Shown here: in pieces, positions 1-8,076 of the stretch | Layout: each line of letters starts with the position of its first letter | Numbering within the stretch: the stretch's first letter is position 1 | Origin: an uncultured Candidatus Melainabacteria bacterium | GTDB lineage: Bacteria > Cyanobacteriota > Vampirovibrionia > Gastranaerophilales > Gastranaerophilaceae | Length of the DNA: 64,000 bases | Assembly: GCA_934718135.1 (NCBI GenBank) | Contig: CAKUZW010000008.1 | Span: forward strand, 36,895 to 100,894 | Reading direction: 5' to 3' | The notes under the pieces: generated by a model | The model's input: only the letters and a program-made list of their open reading frames with translations | Told to the model about the DNA's origin: nothing | The model's database searches: none | Translations under genes and position numbers: made by a program

Positions 1-147
1 GATCCAAAAGTTGCTTATGAATTTCTTAAAGAAAAATTTAGTTCAAAACGTGCAAGTTTTACCGAACTAAAAAGAGGTATAATCACAAGAAAAGCGATGA
101 AGGTTGTTGAAAAACCATTCGAGATTATGCAACAGATTGAAAGTTAA
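1..147 (+). CDS. C-terminal fragment of an unrecognised protein (5' end outside window)
   Basis: The first frame is open from base 1 and ends at a TAA at 145-147, giving 48 residues rich in Lys and Glu (it begins DPKVAYEFLKEKF and ends IMQQIES). No start codon with a ribosome binding site precedes it inside the window, so it reads as the tail of a gene that begins upstream. Codon use (AAA, GAA, ATT) matches the neighbours. I do not recognise the family from this fragment. The short unannotated stretch that follows (148-306) shows only a weak hairpin near 215-235 and the leader of the next gene. Confidence 0.55.
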   Translation, partial: DPKVAYEFLKEKFSSKRASFTELKRGIITRKAMKVVEKPFEIMQQIES

Positions 148-306
148 GTAAAAGATATTATAAATAAATTAAACGTTTAAAAATAGTTCAAGTGGGGAGT
201 GATGAATAGAGAATAATTACCCGTTTGGGCTATTTATTTATAACAACAAGTGTAATTATATAGAGTAACAAAAAGGTAGTAAAACTTAAGTACAAGGAGA
301 AAAAAA

Positions 307-630
307 ATGATTAGCAACGTTTCATTTGCAGGACGAGAAGGAATGATTACAAAAGGATTGAACGCAGTAGTTGATAGATATGAATATCTAGGTGCAGGAA
401 AAATGTATTCAAAAGCAGAAATTGAAGCTGCAAAAAATGCAATGATGGAAGCTGTAAACCATAGAGTTGTACCAAAATCTTCTGAAGCTAGATATACAAG
501 TCCATTTTCTGCAATTTCATCTGATATTATCGAATTAAATGGTAGAAAAGTTGCAGCATCAGATAGTTTATCTTATGCTTTATCTCATGGAGTTCCTGAA
601 AAAGAAGCTCATCTTAACACAATGATTTAG
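307..630 (+). CDS. Small hypothetical protein with an N-terminal VSFAGRE motif
   Basis: 107 residues, preceded by a strong ribosome binding site (AAGGAG, then seven As before ATG). No signal peptide or membrane segment is visible; the body is mixed helix-like sequence with a run KAEIEAAKNAMMEAV. I do not recognise a family. Near the N-terminus it carries VSFAGRE, a short motif of the form hydrophobic-x-F-x-G-(K/R) that recurs at the start of other unrelated small or unknown proteins in this window (see findings). Its end overlaps the convergent nnrD gene by 17 bp. Upstream about 150 bp of non-coding DNA separates it from the partial gene at the window edge. Confidence 0.7.
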   Translation: MISNVSFAGREGMITKGLNAVVDRYEYLGAGKMYSKAEIEAAKNAMMEAVNHRVVPKSSEARYTSPFSAISSDIIELNGRKVAASDSLSYALSHGVPEKEAHLNTMI

Positions 631-1447
631 TATATCTTTTAATAGATAAAGGAATGTAGCTTATCAAATCTTCAGCCATAACTGAATATTCGGTAAGCTC
701 TTCTTTTGCCAAATCTCCACAAAGCCCATGCAGATAAACTCCTAATGTTGAAGCTTCAAACAAATCCATACCTTGAGCCAAAAGCCCTGAAATCATACCA
801 GATAGTACATCTCCTGAGCCGGCTTTAGCCATCGCATTATTTCCGGTTGTATTTATGTAATTTTGTCCGGTTGGAGAAGTTACAACTGTTCGATGAGTTT
901 TTAAGGCCGTTACACAACCATAAATTTTTGAGATTTTTTGAGCGGAGGATAATGTATTTTCAAGCACTTCTTCAACCGTGCAATCTAAAAGCCTTGCAGC
1001 TTCTTTAGGGTGAGGGGTGAATATAGTATTTGTAAAACCTTTAGAGTAAAAATATTGCGGATTTTTTGAGATTAAATTCAATGCATCTGCGTCAAATAAT
1101 ACAATTTTATCTTTTGGTAATGTTTGAATAACTGTATTTAAAATTTCATTAGCTTCATCACTTTGAGATAATCCACATCCGATTTCAATAACATTAAAAG
1201 AATTATCTTTCAAACTTTTTTCCAAATCTTTCAATGGAAGGAAAACTACATTTTGAGTTTGGGCTGCAGCGGCATTTATGACTCTTTCTGTTGAACACAA
1301 AAAACAATACCCACAACCGATTTTGAGTGCTGAAACACTTGATAAATATGCCGCTCCTGGCATATAATCAGAGCCTGCAATATTCAAGACTCTACCGTAA
1401 GTCGATTTATTTGATACTTCAAATCTTTTTGGAAGTTTATAATCCAT
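614..1447 (-). CDS. nnrD: ADP/ATP-dependent NAD(P)H-hydrate dehydratase
   Basis: 277-residue protein of the YjeF C-terminal / ribokinase-like fold that repairs damaged NADH and NADPH by removing the hydrate in a nucleotide-dependent reaction. Seen: the TPHPKEAARLL segment and the GSGDVLSGMISGLLAQG nucleotide/catalytic loop with its Asp, both hallmarks of the family. The N-terminal NAD(P)HX epimerase (YjeF_N) domain that is fused in many bacteria is absent, so the epimerase must be elsewhere or missing. Its start overlaps the end of trmL by 11 bp, which points to translational coupling in one transcript with trmL and the phosphatidyltransferase gene. Confident in the family. Confidence 0.88.
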   Translation of the reverse strand: MDYKLPKRFEVSNKSTYGRVLNIAGSDYMPGAAYLSSVSALKIGCGYCFLCSTERVINAAAAQTQNVVFLPLKDLEKSLKDNSFNVIEIGCGLSQSDEANEILNTVIQTLPKDKIVLFDADALNLISKNPQYFYSKGFTNTIFTPHPKEAARLLDCTVEEVLENTLSSAQKISKIYGCVTALKTHRTVVTSPTGQNYINTTGNNAMAKAGSGDVLSGMISGLLAQGMDLFEASTLGVYLHGLCGDLAKEELTEYSVMAEDLISYIPLSIKRYTKSLC

Positions 1448-1886
1448 TCTGCCTTATTGCCTCATAAGCTACAATTGCAACGGAATTGGATAAATTAAGA
1501 CTGCGTTGTCCCTCTTTCATTGGAATAGTTCTGGCATGAGAATCTTTAACGTATTTGTCAGGCAACCCTCTTGTTTCAGGTCCAAACACGATAAAATCAC
1601 CATCTTTAAACTCAATATCTGTATACAATTTGTCTGCTTTAGTTGTTAAATAATAAAATGTTCCGTTAGGAAATTCATTATACAACTCGTCCATAGACTC
1701 CAGTTTATGAATATCAACGCTATCCCAATAATCAAGACCGGCTCTTTTGGTATATTTGCTTGAAAGTGAAAATCCTAATTTACCTATTAAATACAAACTA
1801 GCTCCACAACAAGCACACAATCTTGCAATATTTCCTGTGTTTTGAGGAATCTCAGGTTCATACAATACGATGTTTAACTTTGCCAT
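1437..1886 (-). CDS. trmL: tRNA (cytidine/uridine-2'-O)-methyltransferase TrmL (SPOUT family)
   Basis: 149 residues, the normal length for TrmL/YibK, which methylates the 2'-OH of the wobble base 34 in certain leucine tRNAs. Seen: the N-terminal LYEPEIPQNTGNIARLC segment, VFGPETRGLP (SPOUT motif 2) and the trefoil-knot segment RSLNLSNSVAIVAYEA (motif 3), which binds SAM. It lies 8 bp downstream of the CDP-alcohol transferase gene and overlaps nnrD, so the three are probably co-transcribed. No oddities. Confidence 0.93.
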   Translation of the reverse strand: MAKLNIVLYEPEIPQNTGNIARLCACCGASLYLIGKLGFSLSSKYTKRAGLDYWDSVDIHKLESMDELYNEFPNGTFYYLTTKADKLYTDIEFKDGDFIVFGPETRGLPDKYVKDSHARTIPMKEGQRSLNLSNSVAIVAYEAIRQNGL

Positions 1887-1894
1887 AATGCTAA

Positions 1895-2515
1895 TTACTC
1901 CGCATCTTTCTTGAATAATTTCCCGCTTTCTGCAACTACAGGGATTGCTCTAACTACACAGAAAATAATTGCAACCCACGCAAATGCAACCGCAACCATT
2001 CTCAATGGAAGTGCAATACAAGAACATAACCCCGGAACATAAGCAATAATAAGAAGAATAAATGCCGCAACTTTAGCAACCGCATAGCTTATTCTCATAA
2101 ACTTTGAAGCACAAATAAATTTGCCCCAAGATGTTGATTGCATTGATTTTTCACCAAATGCAGTCATTCCTTTTGTTAAGGCTACGCTTCTTATACTATC
2201 TGTTGTAAATGCTCTTGCTACACAAATTAATGGGAAAATAATATTTAACCAGCCCAAAACTGCAAAAACAATCCAATATGAAGCTTCAACAATTCTGTCT
2301 CCCATAATATCAAGAACAGAACCCCAAACTGAAGCTTGGTTATATTTTCTTGCGATATATCCGTCAACACCGTCCATTGCAAAAGCAATAGCTGTTAGAA
2401 TAACTGCTGTAACATAAGCCCAAGTAGTGTTAACAAATAACAAACCAATACCAATATACGCAACAAAAATACGAGATATTGATACAATATTTGCTGTATT
2501 ATTTTTTATATCCAT
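1895..2515 (-). CDS. CDP-alcohol phosphatidyltransferase family protein (PgsA-like)
   Basis: 206-residue integral membrane enzyme. The CDP-alcohol phosphotransferase signature DG-x2-AR-x8-G-x3-D-x3-D is complete (from DGYIAR to LDIMGD, about residues 50-75), so it should transfer a phosphatidyl or phospho-alcohol group from a CDP-linked donor, with phosphatidylglycerophosphate synthase the likeliest role. At least four hydrophobic helices are visible. The acceptor alcohol cannot be decided from sequence. The gene starts after a hairpin terminator (2551-2584) that closes the Gfo/Idh gene, so it probably leads the trmL-nnrD transcript. Confidence 0.82.
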   Translation of the reverse strand: MDIKNNTANIVSISRIFVAYIGIGLLFVNTTWAYVTAVILTAIAFAMDGVDGYIARKYNQASVWGSVLDIMGDRIVEASYWIVFAVLGWLNIIFPLICVARAFTTDSIRSVALTKGMTAFGEKSMQSTSWGKFICASKFMRISYAVAKVAAFILLIIAYVPGLCSCIALPLRMVAVAFAWVAIIFCVVRAIPVVAESGKLFKKDAE

Positions 2516-2550
2516 AATTCCCTAATCTCCCTTACTGTAATTTATAAAAC

Positions 2551-2584
2551 AACAACGCAAGGCATTTTAAAGTCTTGCGTTGTT
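2551..2584 (-). terminator. Rho-independent terminator after the Gfo/Idh gene
   Basis: An 11-bp perfect stem (AACAACGCAAG with CTTGCGTTGTT) followed on the minus strand by GTTTTAT. It separates the 2592-3590 gene from the downstream phosphatidyltransferase gene. Confidence 0.8.
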
Positions 2585-2591
2585 AAAAAAA

Positions 2592-3590
2592 CTATTTCTT
2601 AGTTCTTGATAATGCAAAATCAACATTATCTAAGTTTTTAGCTCTATCTCCAAGCATAATTTTTTCAGCTTCTTCCAAAATGCTTACGACGATAAAACCA
2701 TTCTCTCCGTCTGATCTTGCTTTTTTGCCTGTTTCACAACAACTGATGAAGTGTTGGCATTCAAGCTTTAATGGCTCAATTTCTAAGTAATCAAGCTGAA
2801 TATTTTCACTGCTTCCTGCTTTAAAGTTGTCATAAATTGTCAATTTATGTTCAGGTACTGTATCATCCAAAATCGCTGTTTTTTTAGTGCCTCGAACCAA
2901 AAGTTGAACGTGTTTTTTAGGAGTAATCCAACTATCTGTAATATGAGCAATAGCTCCACCTTCCATTTTGATACCGATATGAGTTATATCCATAATATCA
3001 TTACTGTCAGAAGAGCATCCGATTGCAGAAATTACATGTTCCGGATTTTTGCCTAAAACATAACTAATCATTGACACATCATGAGGAGCTAAATCCCACA
3101 TTACACTTCTATCATTCTTGAAATAATTGATATTTAATCTGTCGCTTTGAGCATAAACAATATCACCTAAAGCTCCTTCTTCAACCAACATTTTCAATCT
3201 GTTTACTGCAGGATGATAAAGTAATAAGTGACCTACCATTAGAACAAGCCCTTTACTGTCAGCCAAATCAGCCAAATCTCTAGCTTCTTGAGCAACAGTC
3301 GAAATAGGTTTTTCTACATAAACGTGTTTTCCGGCTTCTAACATTGCTTTTACGAATTTGAAGTGCGTATGAGAAGGAGTTACAACAACAACACCTGTAA
3401 TTTCTTTTGAATTCAAAATATCATGAAAATCTTTTGTAGTCTTAACTCCCGGATATTGTTCTTTAACTTTTGCGATATTTTCATCATCTAAATCACAAAC
3501 CATTCCTAATGCGTTCAAATTATAAAAATTACGAACGATATTACGTCCCCATAGTCCGCAACCTAATACTGCTATTTTTTGTTCACTCAT
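2592..3590 (-). CDS. Gfo/Idh/MocA family NAD(P)-dependent oxidoreductase
   Basis: 332 residues. The N-terminal Rossmann fold shows the dinucleotide loop LGCGLWGRN (about residues 9-17), and the family signature EKPIS sits after a VEAGKHVYV-type strand; the C-terminal half is the alpha/beta substrate domain. Members oxidise or reduce sugars and sugar nucleotides. The sequence most resembles the UDP-N-acetyl-hexosamine 3-dehydrogenase branch (WlbA/WbpB) used in surface polysaccharide synthesis, but this is only a resemblance. It follows a GT2 glycosyltransferase gene by 90 bp, which fits an envelope-sugar role. A strong terminator follows. Confidence 0.82.
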   Translation of the reverse strand: MSEQKIAVLGCGLWGRNIVRNFYNLNALGMVCDLDDENIAKVKEQYPGVKTTKDFHDILNSKEITGVVVVTPSHTHFKFVKAMLEAGKHVYVEKPISTVAQEARDLADLADSKGLVLMVGHLLLYHPAVNRLKMLVEEGALGDIVYAQSDRLNINYFKNDRSVMWDLAPHDVSMISYVLGKNPEHVISAIGCSSDSNDIMDITHIGIKMEGGAIAHITDSWITPKKHVQLLVRGTKKTAILDDTVPEHKLTIYDNFKAGSSENIQLDYLEIEPLKLECQHFISCCETGKKARSDGENGFIVVSILEEAEKIMLGDRAKNLDNVDFALSRTKK

Positions 3591-3680
3591 CTTTTCCTAA
3601 CTTTCTAATATAAATACTATCTTATTCTAATTATAAACTTGAAAATATTTTTTGCAAACATTTAATAAGTTTTTTAACAC

Positions 3681-4562
3681 TTATCGCCTATTATTTCTCT
3701 CTTGTTCTCGAACATTTCTCATTGCTTCAACCCTCAAATTATACATATTTTGGTATCGTTCATAGAACAGCGTTCTATCTTCTTCCGGAAATTTTAATGC
3801 TAATTTATCAAGCAATGGTTTTGGTATTTCAGACAATTTAACCATTCTATCAAGAACTTCGTTTGTCATCTGATACATAGTTCTATAGTTTTTATAGAAG
3901 ATATGACTACATTCAGCTTCGGTTTGAGTTGTATGTTTTGATACTTGCTCACCCAATTTATAGGTCAAAATATTTCCGTCAAACAAGATTCCCTTACAAC
4001 CACTCAAAACTAGTCTTATCATTAAGTCATAATCTGCCAAGAGTTTGAATTTATCATCAAATAATCCTATTTTCTCTAGAGTTGAACGTTTGAAAATTAT
4101 TGCTTGCCTTGAGCATGGACTAACTTGAAAAGTATTTAATATTGCAGGTGTGAATAAAAATACATACCCGTCAGGATGAATACAATAAGCAGGGAAATAA
4201 CAAAAATCAGCATTTTCTGCTTCCATTAAATTAACAATATCAGTTATCCCTGTTATGTCATGGTAAAAATCATCACAGCTCAAAAATGCAACATATTTAC
4301 CCTTTGCTCTCATAATCCCCTTATTCATTGCATCGAATTTTCCTCTGTCAGGTTCTGAGAAAAAGTTTATATATCCGCTATTTTTGTACTCTTTTAAAAA
4401 TTCAACCGTTCCGTCTTTTGATGCATTATCCATAATAAGGTGTTCTATATAAGGATAAGTTTGCCTTGCTAAAAGATTTACAAGCAAAGTGAAATCATCT
4501 GCTTGGTTATTATCTACGATATTATAAGTTGGTGTTATTATGGTAACTTCCGGTTCGTACAT
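3681..4562 (-). CDS. Family 2 glycosyltransferase
   Basis: 293 residues, GT-A fold. Seen: the N-terminal VTIITPTYN strand, DNASKDGTVEFL, EPDRGKFDAMNKGI and FLSCDDF, which supplies the metal-binding acidic motif (variant of DxD). No membrane segment, so it is a cytosolic or membrane-associated sugar transferase. Sugar donor and acceptor cannot be assigned. It starts 18 bp after dacB ends and precedes the Gfo/Idh oxidoreductase, so the operon mixes peptidoglycan and glycan genes. Confidence 0.88.
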   Translation of the reverse strand: MYEPEVTIITPTYNIVDNNQADDFTLLVNLLARQTYPYIEHLIMDNASKDGTVEFLKEYKNSGYINFFSEPDRGKFDAMNKGIMRAKGKYVAFLSCDDFYHDITGITDIVNLMEAENADFCYFPAYCIHPDGYVFLFTPAILNTFQVSPCSRQAIIFKRSTLEKIGLFDDKFKLLADYDLMIRLVLSGCKGILFDGNILTYKLGEQVSKHTTQTEAECSHIFYKNYRTMYQMTNEVLDRMVKLSEIPKPLLDKLALKFPEEDRTLFYERYQNMYNLRVEAMRNVREQERNNRR

Positions 4563-4580
4563 ACTTTCGAATTCCTTATA

Positions 4581-5933
4581 TTAGTAATACATATAGATAT
4601 TTCTTAGAATTTGTTCTTCTAAATTCTTTTTATCAGCAGGAGATGTTTTAGCGTCATTTATCATGATATCAAATGCGTAAACTTTACCTTTTCTTGATGA
4701 GATATATCCTGCGATTGAACTTGTATCAGACAAGGTTCCTGTTTTTGCTCTCAAATTATCTTTAAAATACAACATCCTGTTTTTTAAAGTTCCCTCTCCT
4801 GAGGTTGGCAAATAAGAACTGAATATTTCAAAGTTTTCATCAGTTGATATTTTTACCAAAAATGATGTCATAAAATCTGAGGTCATTATATTATTTTTAG
4901 AAACCCCACTCCCATCAACGATTTTGATATCATCCGTATTTAAATCAAGTTTTTTCAAATAAGCATTAAGCATATCGCGAGAATTGTTCATATTTCCCTG
5001 TGATTTTGCCCAAGTACTGCCTGCTATTTTGAACATAGATTCAGCAGCTAGGTTGTTGCTGTTTTTGAGTATTGAAGAAAGAATATCTTCAACGCTATGA
5101 TTAACTTCTTCCACTAAATAAATGTTTTTTGCAGGAAGTGAAGCATTCGTTATCGGTTTGAAATAATCAAATTTTTTATCTCTTAAAATGTCTTCAATTC
5201 TTAAAACAAAATATCTTTGAAGATTATTATTCGGGATTTTAATAATTTCGGTTTTCGAAACAACGCCTTCAACTGTCAACACATTTGGTGCAATACTGTT
5301 ATTTCTGGATATTTTAACAGAATTTTTATCTGCTAAACTTGTTTTAACCAAATTCATAAAAGTCAAAGGATAAAAAGGCTTTGTAATAATTGAAGCCGGA
5401 GTATTGTTTACAGTTGGGGTTACTTCAATTTTTAACAAATTTCCGTCCAAATTGTAAGAACTGAATTTGGGCATTAAAGGATTTAAATCATCATCCCATT
5501 GCCAACCTTCGCCCCATTCTACATTATCAAAAATACTTGCATCTAAATAAATATTTTTAGGAGATATAATATTTTTTTCTTTTGCCGAAGCAAACAGTGA
5601 TGATAAATCAGATGTTGTTAAAAACGGATCTGCTCCGAGTTTCAAATACAAGTCATTATTCGTATTTTTATATAATTTTGTCGAAAAATTATAATCTTTA
5701 CCCAAGGTATCTAACGCTGCATAAGAAGTAATTAGTTTAAGTGTTGATGCCGGTAACATTGGTGCCTTTTCGTTTAGGGAATAAATATCATTCCCTGTTT
5801 TCACATCTTTAATTGACACAGAAACAGCACTTTTATTAACACCTAATGATGTAATTGTTTTGGTTATAGTTTCAGCACTGACAGCCGAAAAAGTTGCAAA
5901 AAAAGCAATAAATAAAGCTACTATCTTTTGCAT
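4581..5933 (-). CDS. dacB: D-alanyl-D-alanine carboxypeptidase/endopeptidase (PBP4, S13 family)
   Basis: 450 residues with a clear signal peptide (cleavage expected near residue 20, FSAVSA), so it acts in the periplasm on peptidoglycan side chains and cross-links. All three penicillin-binding motifs are present: SxxK as ASTLK (Ser63-Lys66), SxN as GVSKNN, and KTG as AKTGTLSD. The long insertion between the first two motifs is normal for PBP4. The start overlaps the amidase gene by 13 bp, indicating coupling. A standard, intact family member. Confidence 0.93.
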   Translation of the reverse strand: MQKIVALFIAFFATFSAVSAETITKTITSLGVNKSAVSVSIKDVKTGNDIYSLNEKAPMLPASTLKLITSYAALDTLGKDYNFSTKLYKNTNNDLYLKLGADPFLTTSDLSSLFASAKEKNIISPKNIYLDASIFDNVEWGEGWQWDDDLNPLMPKFSSYNLDGNLLKIEVTPTVNNTPASIITKPFYPLTFMNLVKTSLADKNSVKISRNNSIAPNVLTVEGVVSKTEIIKIPNNNLQRYFVLRIEDILRDKKFDYFKPITNASLPAKNIYLVEEVNHSVEDILSSILKNSNNLAAESMFKIAGSTWAKSQGNMNNSRDMLNAYLKKLDLNTDDIKIVDGSGVSKNNIMTSDFMTSFLVKISTDENFEIFSSYLPTSGEGTLKNRMLYFKDNLRAKTGTLSDTSSIAGYISSRKGKVYAFDIMINDAKTSPADKKNLEEQILRNIYMYY

Positions 5934-6745
5934 AATACTTTCACCTCGTATTTATCCCTAATATCATTTAATACCGTACATTTTGCCCTAAAATCATACA
6001 TTGGAGTCAAGTCAAGTGCCCCAGTGACAATTTCCTCTCCCCGCATTATAGAAGAAACTTCTTCTCCTTTATAATCAATTATTCTTGACTCACCTAAATT
6101 ATATTCGCCATTTTCTATATAACCGCTTTGGGTAAGTGCAACCATATAGCACTGGTTTTCAACAGCTCTGGATTTTGTCATAACTTCCCAAGGTATAGGC
6201 TTTTTAGAGCCCCATGCCGCACAATTGACTAATATATCTGCACCTGCTTTTCTATAAGCTCTATAAATTTCAGGAAATCTTATATCATAACAAACAGTTA
6301 GTCCGAATTTAACACCGTCAAGTTCAACCATAACAGGAGATTCGCCCACAGTTATATATTTACCCTCATCGCATCCATAATATGAATATAAATGATTTTT
6401 AGAATATGTTGCAACTAAATTCCCGTTTCTATCAATTACAGGACAGGTGTTATAATATTTGTCTTCGGATTTTGTGATAAAACTACCACCAATAATATTA
6501 ATATTATATTTTTTAGCAATAGAAGATAAAAATTCAATTACACTACTATTTTTTAAATCTTGAGCAGATTCTTGAAAATGAGAGCATGACCAACCAACAG
6601 TCCAAACTTCCGGCAAAACTAATACATCCGTACAAAAATCCTGTGTATTTTCAATTATATTTTGAACTTTTTTACAATTTGCTTCAACATCTCCAATTAC
6701 TGATGACATTTGAAGCATTGATATTTTTATTTCTTTTTCTTCCAT
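5921..6745 (-). CDS. Carbon-nitrogen hydrolase of the nitrilase superfamily (omega-amidase-like)
   Basis: 274 residues. The Glu-Lys-Cys triad is visible as VLPEVW, YSKNHLY and TVCYDIRFPE, and the structural glutamate follows in RAVENQCYMV. The Cys motif CYDIRFPE and overall length best fit the Nit2/omega-amidase branch, which removes ammonia from alpha-ketoglutaramate or similar amides; other amidase branches remain possible. Cytosolic. It overlaps both neighbours (13 bp with dacB, 19 bp with the acyltransferase), so the three genes are one translationally coupled unit. Confidence 0.85.
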   Translation of the reverse strand: MEEKEIKISMLQMSSVIGDVEANCKKVQNIIENTQDFCTDVLVLPEVWTVGWSCSHFQESAQDLKNSSVIEFLSSIAKKYNINIIGGSFITKSEDKYYNTCPVIDRNGNLVATYSKNHLYSYYGCDEGKYITVGESPVMVELDGVKFGLTVCYDIRFPEIYRAYRKAGADILVNCAAWGSKKPIPWEVMTKSRAVENQCYMVALTQSGYIENGEYNLGESRIIDYKGEEVSSIMRGEEIVTGALDLTPMYDFRAKCTVLNDIRDKYEVKVLCKR

Positions 6746-7395
6746 AATTTTAATTTTTTTGCCTCTTTATATTTTTCAGGTGCAATTTGAGCCAAATTCA
6801 ATAAAGACTCTTTTATTTCTTGAGCAATTTCTTTCTCGGATTTCTCATTTGCGTAAATTGGATCTCCATAAATATTTAACAAATGACAAGGGCCTATCGG
6901 GCATGTCATCTTGTCCCAAGAAGGGAATTTTGCAAAAGTAAACTCCGGAGAATACCAATGAACAGGTACAATTGGTACGTTAGCTTCTTTTGCCAATATA
7001 ATAGCTCCTGATTTCACCTCATGTAAAGGACCTCTCGGGCCATCAACCATGATTGCTATATTTTCGCCTTCTTTTAATTTTGAAATCATTTTTAAAGTTG
7101 CGGAAACAGAACCTCTACGTTGTGAAGATCCTCTGCAAGTCTGAAAGCCCCATTTTTCACACACTCTTGCGATAATTTCTCCATCAAGAGAGTTGCTGAT
7201 AAGAATGTTTATCTTATTTCTGTTTGGCAATCCGTGTAGGCAAAATTGGTTTTCATGCCACATTACATATATACAAGGTGTCAGATTTGGATTATTAAAT
7301 TCGGCCATATATGTAAAAAATTCTTGTGTTTTCATAATAGAATATGCAACACTGGTCAATTGTCCGATATTGTTTTTATTTATTAGCCTAACCAT
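6727..7395 (-). CDS. Lysophospholipid acyltransferase-like protein (DUF374 family)
   Basis: About 222 residues. The segment MVDGPRGPLHEVKSGAIILAKEANVP is typical of DUF374 proteins, relatives of LpxL-type and PlsC-type acyltransferases; WHENQFCLHG supplies a His near the expected catalytic position. Probably acts at the inner membrane on lipid A-type or phospholipid substrates. Start choice: an upstream in-frame ATG at 7419 exists, but a good -10 box (TACAAT) lies between the two ATGs, so I prefer the ATG at 7395, which would then sit only a few bases from the transcription start; no Shine-Dalgarno sequence precedes either ATG. Confidence 0.78.
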   Translation of the reverse strand: MVRLINKNNIGQLTSVAYSIMKTQEFFTYMAEFNNPNLTPCIYVMWHENQFCLHGLPNRNKINILISNSLDGEIIARVCEKWGFQTCRGSSQRRGSVSATLKMISKLKEGENIAIMVDGPRGPLHEVKSGAIILAKEANVPIVPVHWYSPEFTFAKFPSWDKMTCPIGPCHLLNIYGDPIYANEKSEKEIAQEIKESLLNLAQIAPEKYKEAKKLKLWKKKK

Positions 7396-7478
7396 AATAC
7401 ATATTATTGTATCATACAAATATTTAAAAGCTGAAATTATTAAAATAATGTAAAAAACTAAAAAAATAAAAAAAGAGC

Positions 7479-7507
7479 TTGACGTACAAATTTTTTTATT
7501 CTAGAAT
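7479..7507 (+). promoter_or_regulatory. Promoter of tRNA-Pro
   Basis: TTGACG (7479-7484), 17 bp spacer, TAGAAT (7502-7507), about 35 bp before the tRNA. A clear housekeeping sigma-type promoter. Confidence 0.75.
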
Positions 7508-7541
7508 AAACTTGTTCGCAAAAAGCGAATGACCCCTGTAT

Positions 7542-7618
7542 CGGGATGTGGCGCAGCTTGGTAGCGCACCTCGCTTGGGACGAGGGGGTCGCACGTTCAA
7601 ATCGTGTCATCCCGACCA
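7542..7618 (+). tRNA. trnP(ugg): tRNA-Pro (anticodon UGG), 3' CCA encoded
   Basis: A full cloverleaf: acceptor CGGGATG/CATCCCG (7 bp), D arm GCGC..GCGC, anticodon stem CCTCG/CGAGG around loop CTTGGGA (anticodon TGG), T arm GCACG-TTCAAAT-CGTGT and discriminator A. The CCA end is in the DNA (7616-7618), unlike the two lysine tRNAs of this window. A promoter and a terminator frame it as a single-gene transcript. Confidence 0.96.
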
Positions 7619-7627
7619 TTTAAATTA

Positions 7628-7653
7628 AAGAACCCCTTGAGGGTTCTTTTTTT
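7628..7653 (+). terminator. Terminator after tRNA-Pro
   Basis: AAGAACCC-CTTGA-GGGTTCTT stem-loop followed by a T run; 10 bp after the tRNA. Confidence 0.88.
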
Positions 7654-7689
7654 AGTATTCAGGATAAATTCTGAAAAGGGATAATTTTT

Positions 7690-8013
7690 ATGAAAATTCA
7701 ACAAATAAAACTGCAAAATATAACATTAAAAGATTTGAAAGATATTAAAAAATCAAAGGTTAATTCTTCAAAACCAACAGTTGTTCGCTTTGGAAGGTCA
7801 AATATTCTATGTTATCCTGAAATAAAACCTCGAAATATGCATGACATTATTCGTGTTTCAAACTCTCCAAGTCTAAAAGAAACAAAGTTAGATAAAGTAT
7901 TAAACTGGTTAGATGACTTTTCAAAAACGATATATATTTCCAAAAGCGAAATGAAAGATTATGCAAAACAAATAGCAAAAAGTGTCGCAGAGTGGAAAAG
8001 AGTCTTTGGTTAA
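7690..8013 (+). CDS. Small Lys-rich hypothetical protein
   Basis: 107 residues, basic, no signal peptide or membrane helix, unrecognised. After a lysine-rich start it carries VVRFGRSNIL, which fits the short F-x(0,1)-G-(K/R) motif also found near the N-terminus of other unknown proteins here. The C-terminal 40 residues look helical. A weak ribosome binding site (AAGGG, 13 bases upstream) precedes the ATG. It stands alone between tRNA-Pro and the convergent zincin-like gene. Confidence 0.6.
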   Translation: MKIQQIKLQNITLKDLKDIKKSKVNSSKPTVVRFGRSNILCYPEIKPRNMHDIIRVSNSPSLKETKLDKVLNWLDDFSKTIYISKSEMKDYAKQIAKSVAEWKRVFG

Positions 8014-8076
8014 TAATCAAAAAGATTAAGGTTTATCTGTTAAAGGTTTATAGTTTGCATATTTTAAAACCATGAA

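Noticed and set aside
614..7395. Single large operon from the acyltransferase to nnrD
   Set aside because: A strong terminator at 2551-2584 splits it; only the overlapping sub-groups are clearly coupled.
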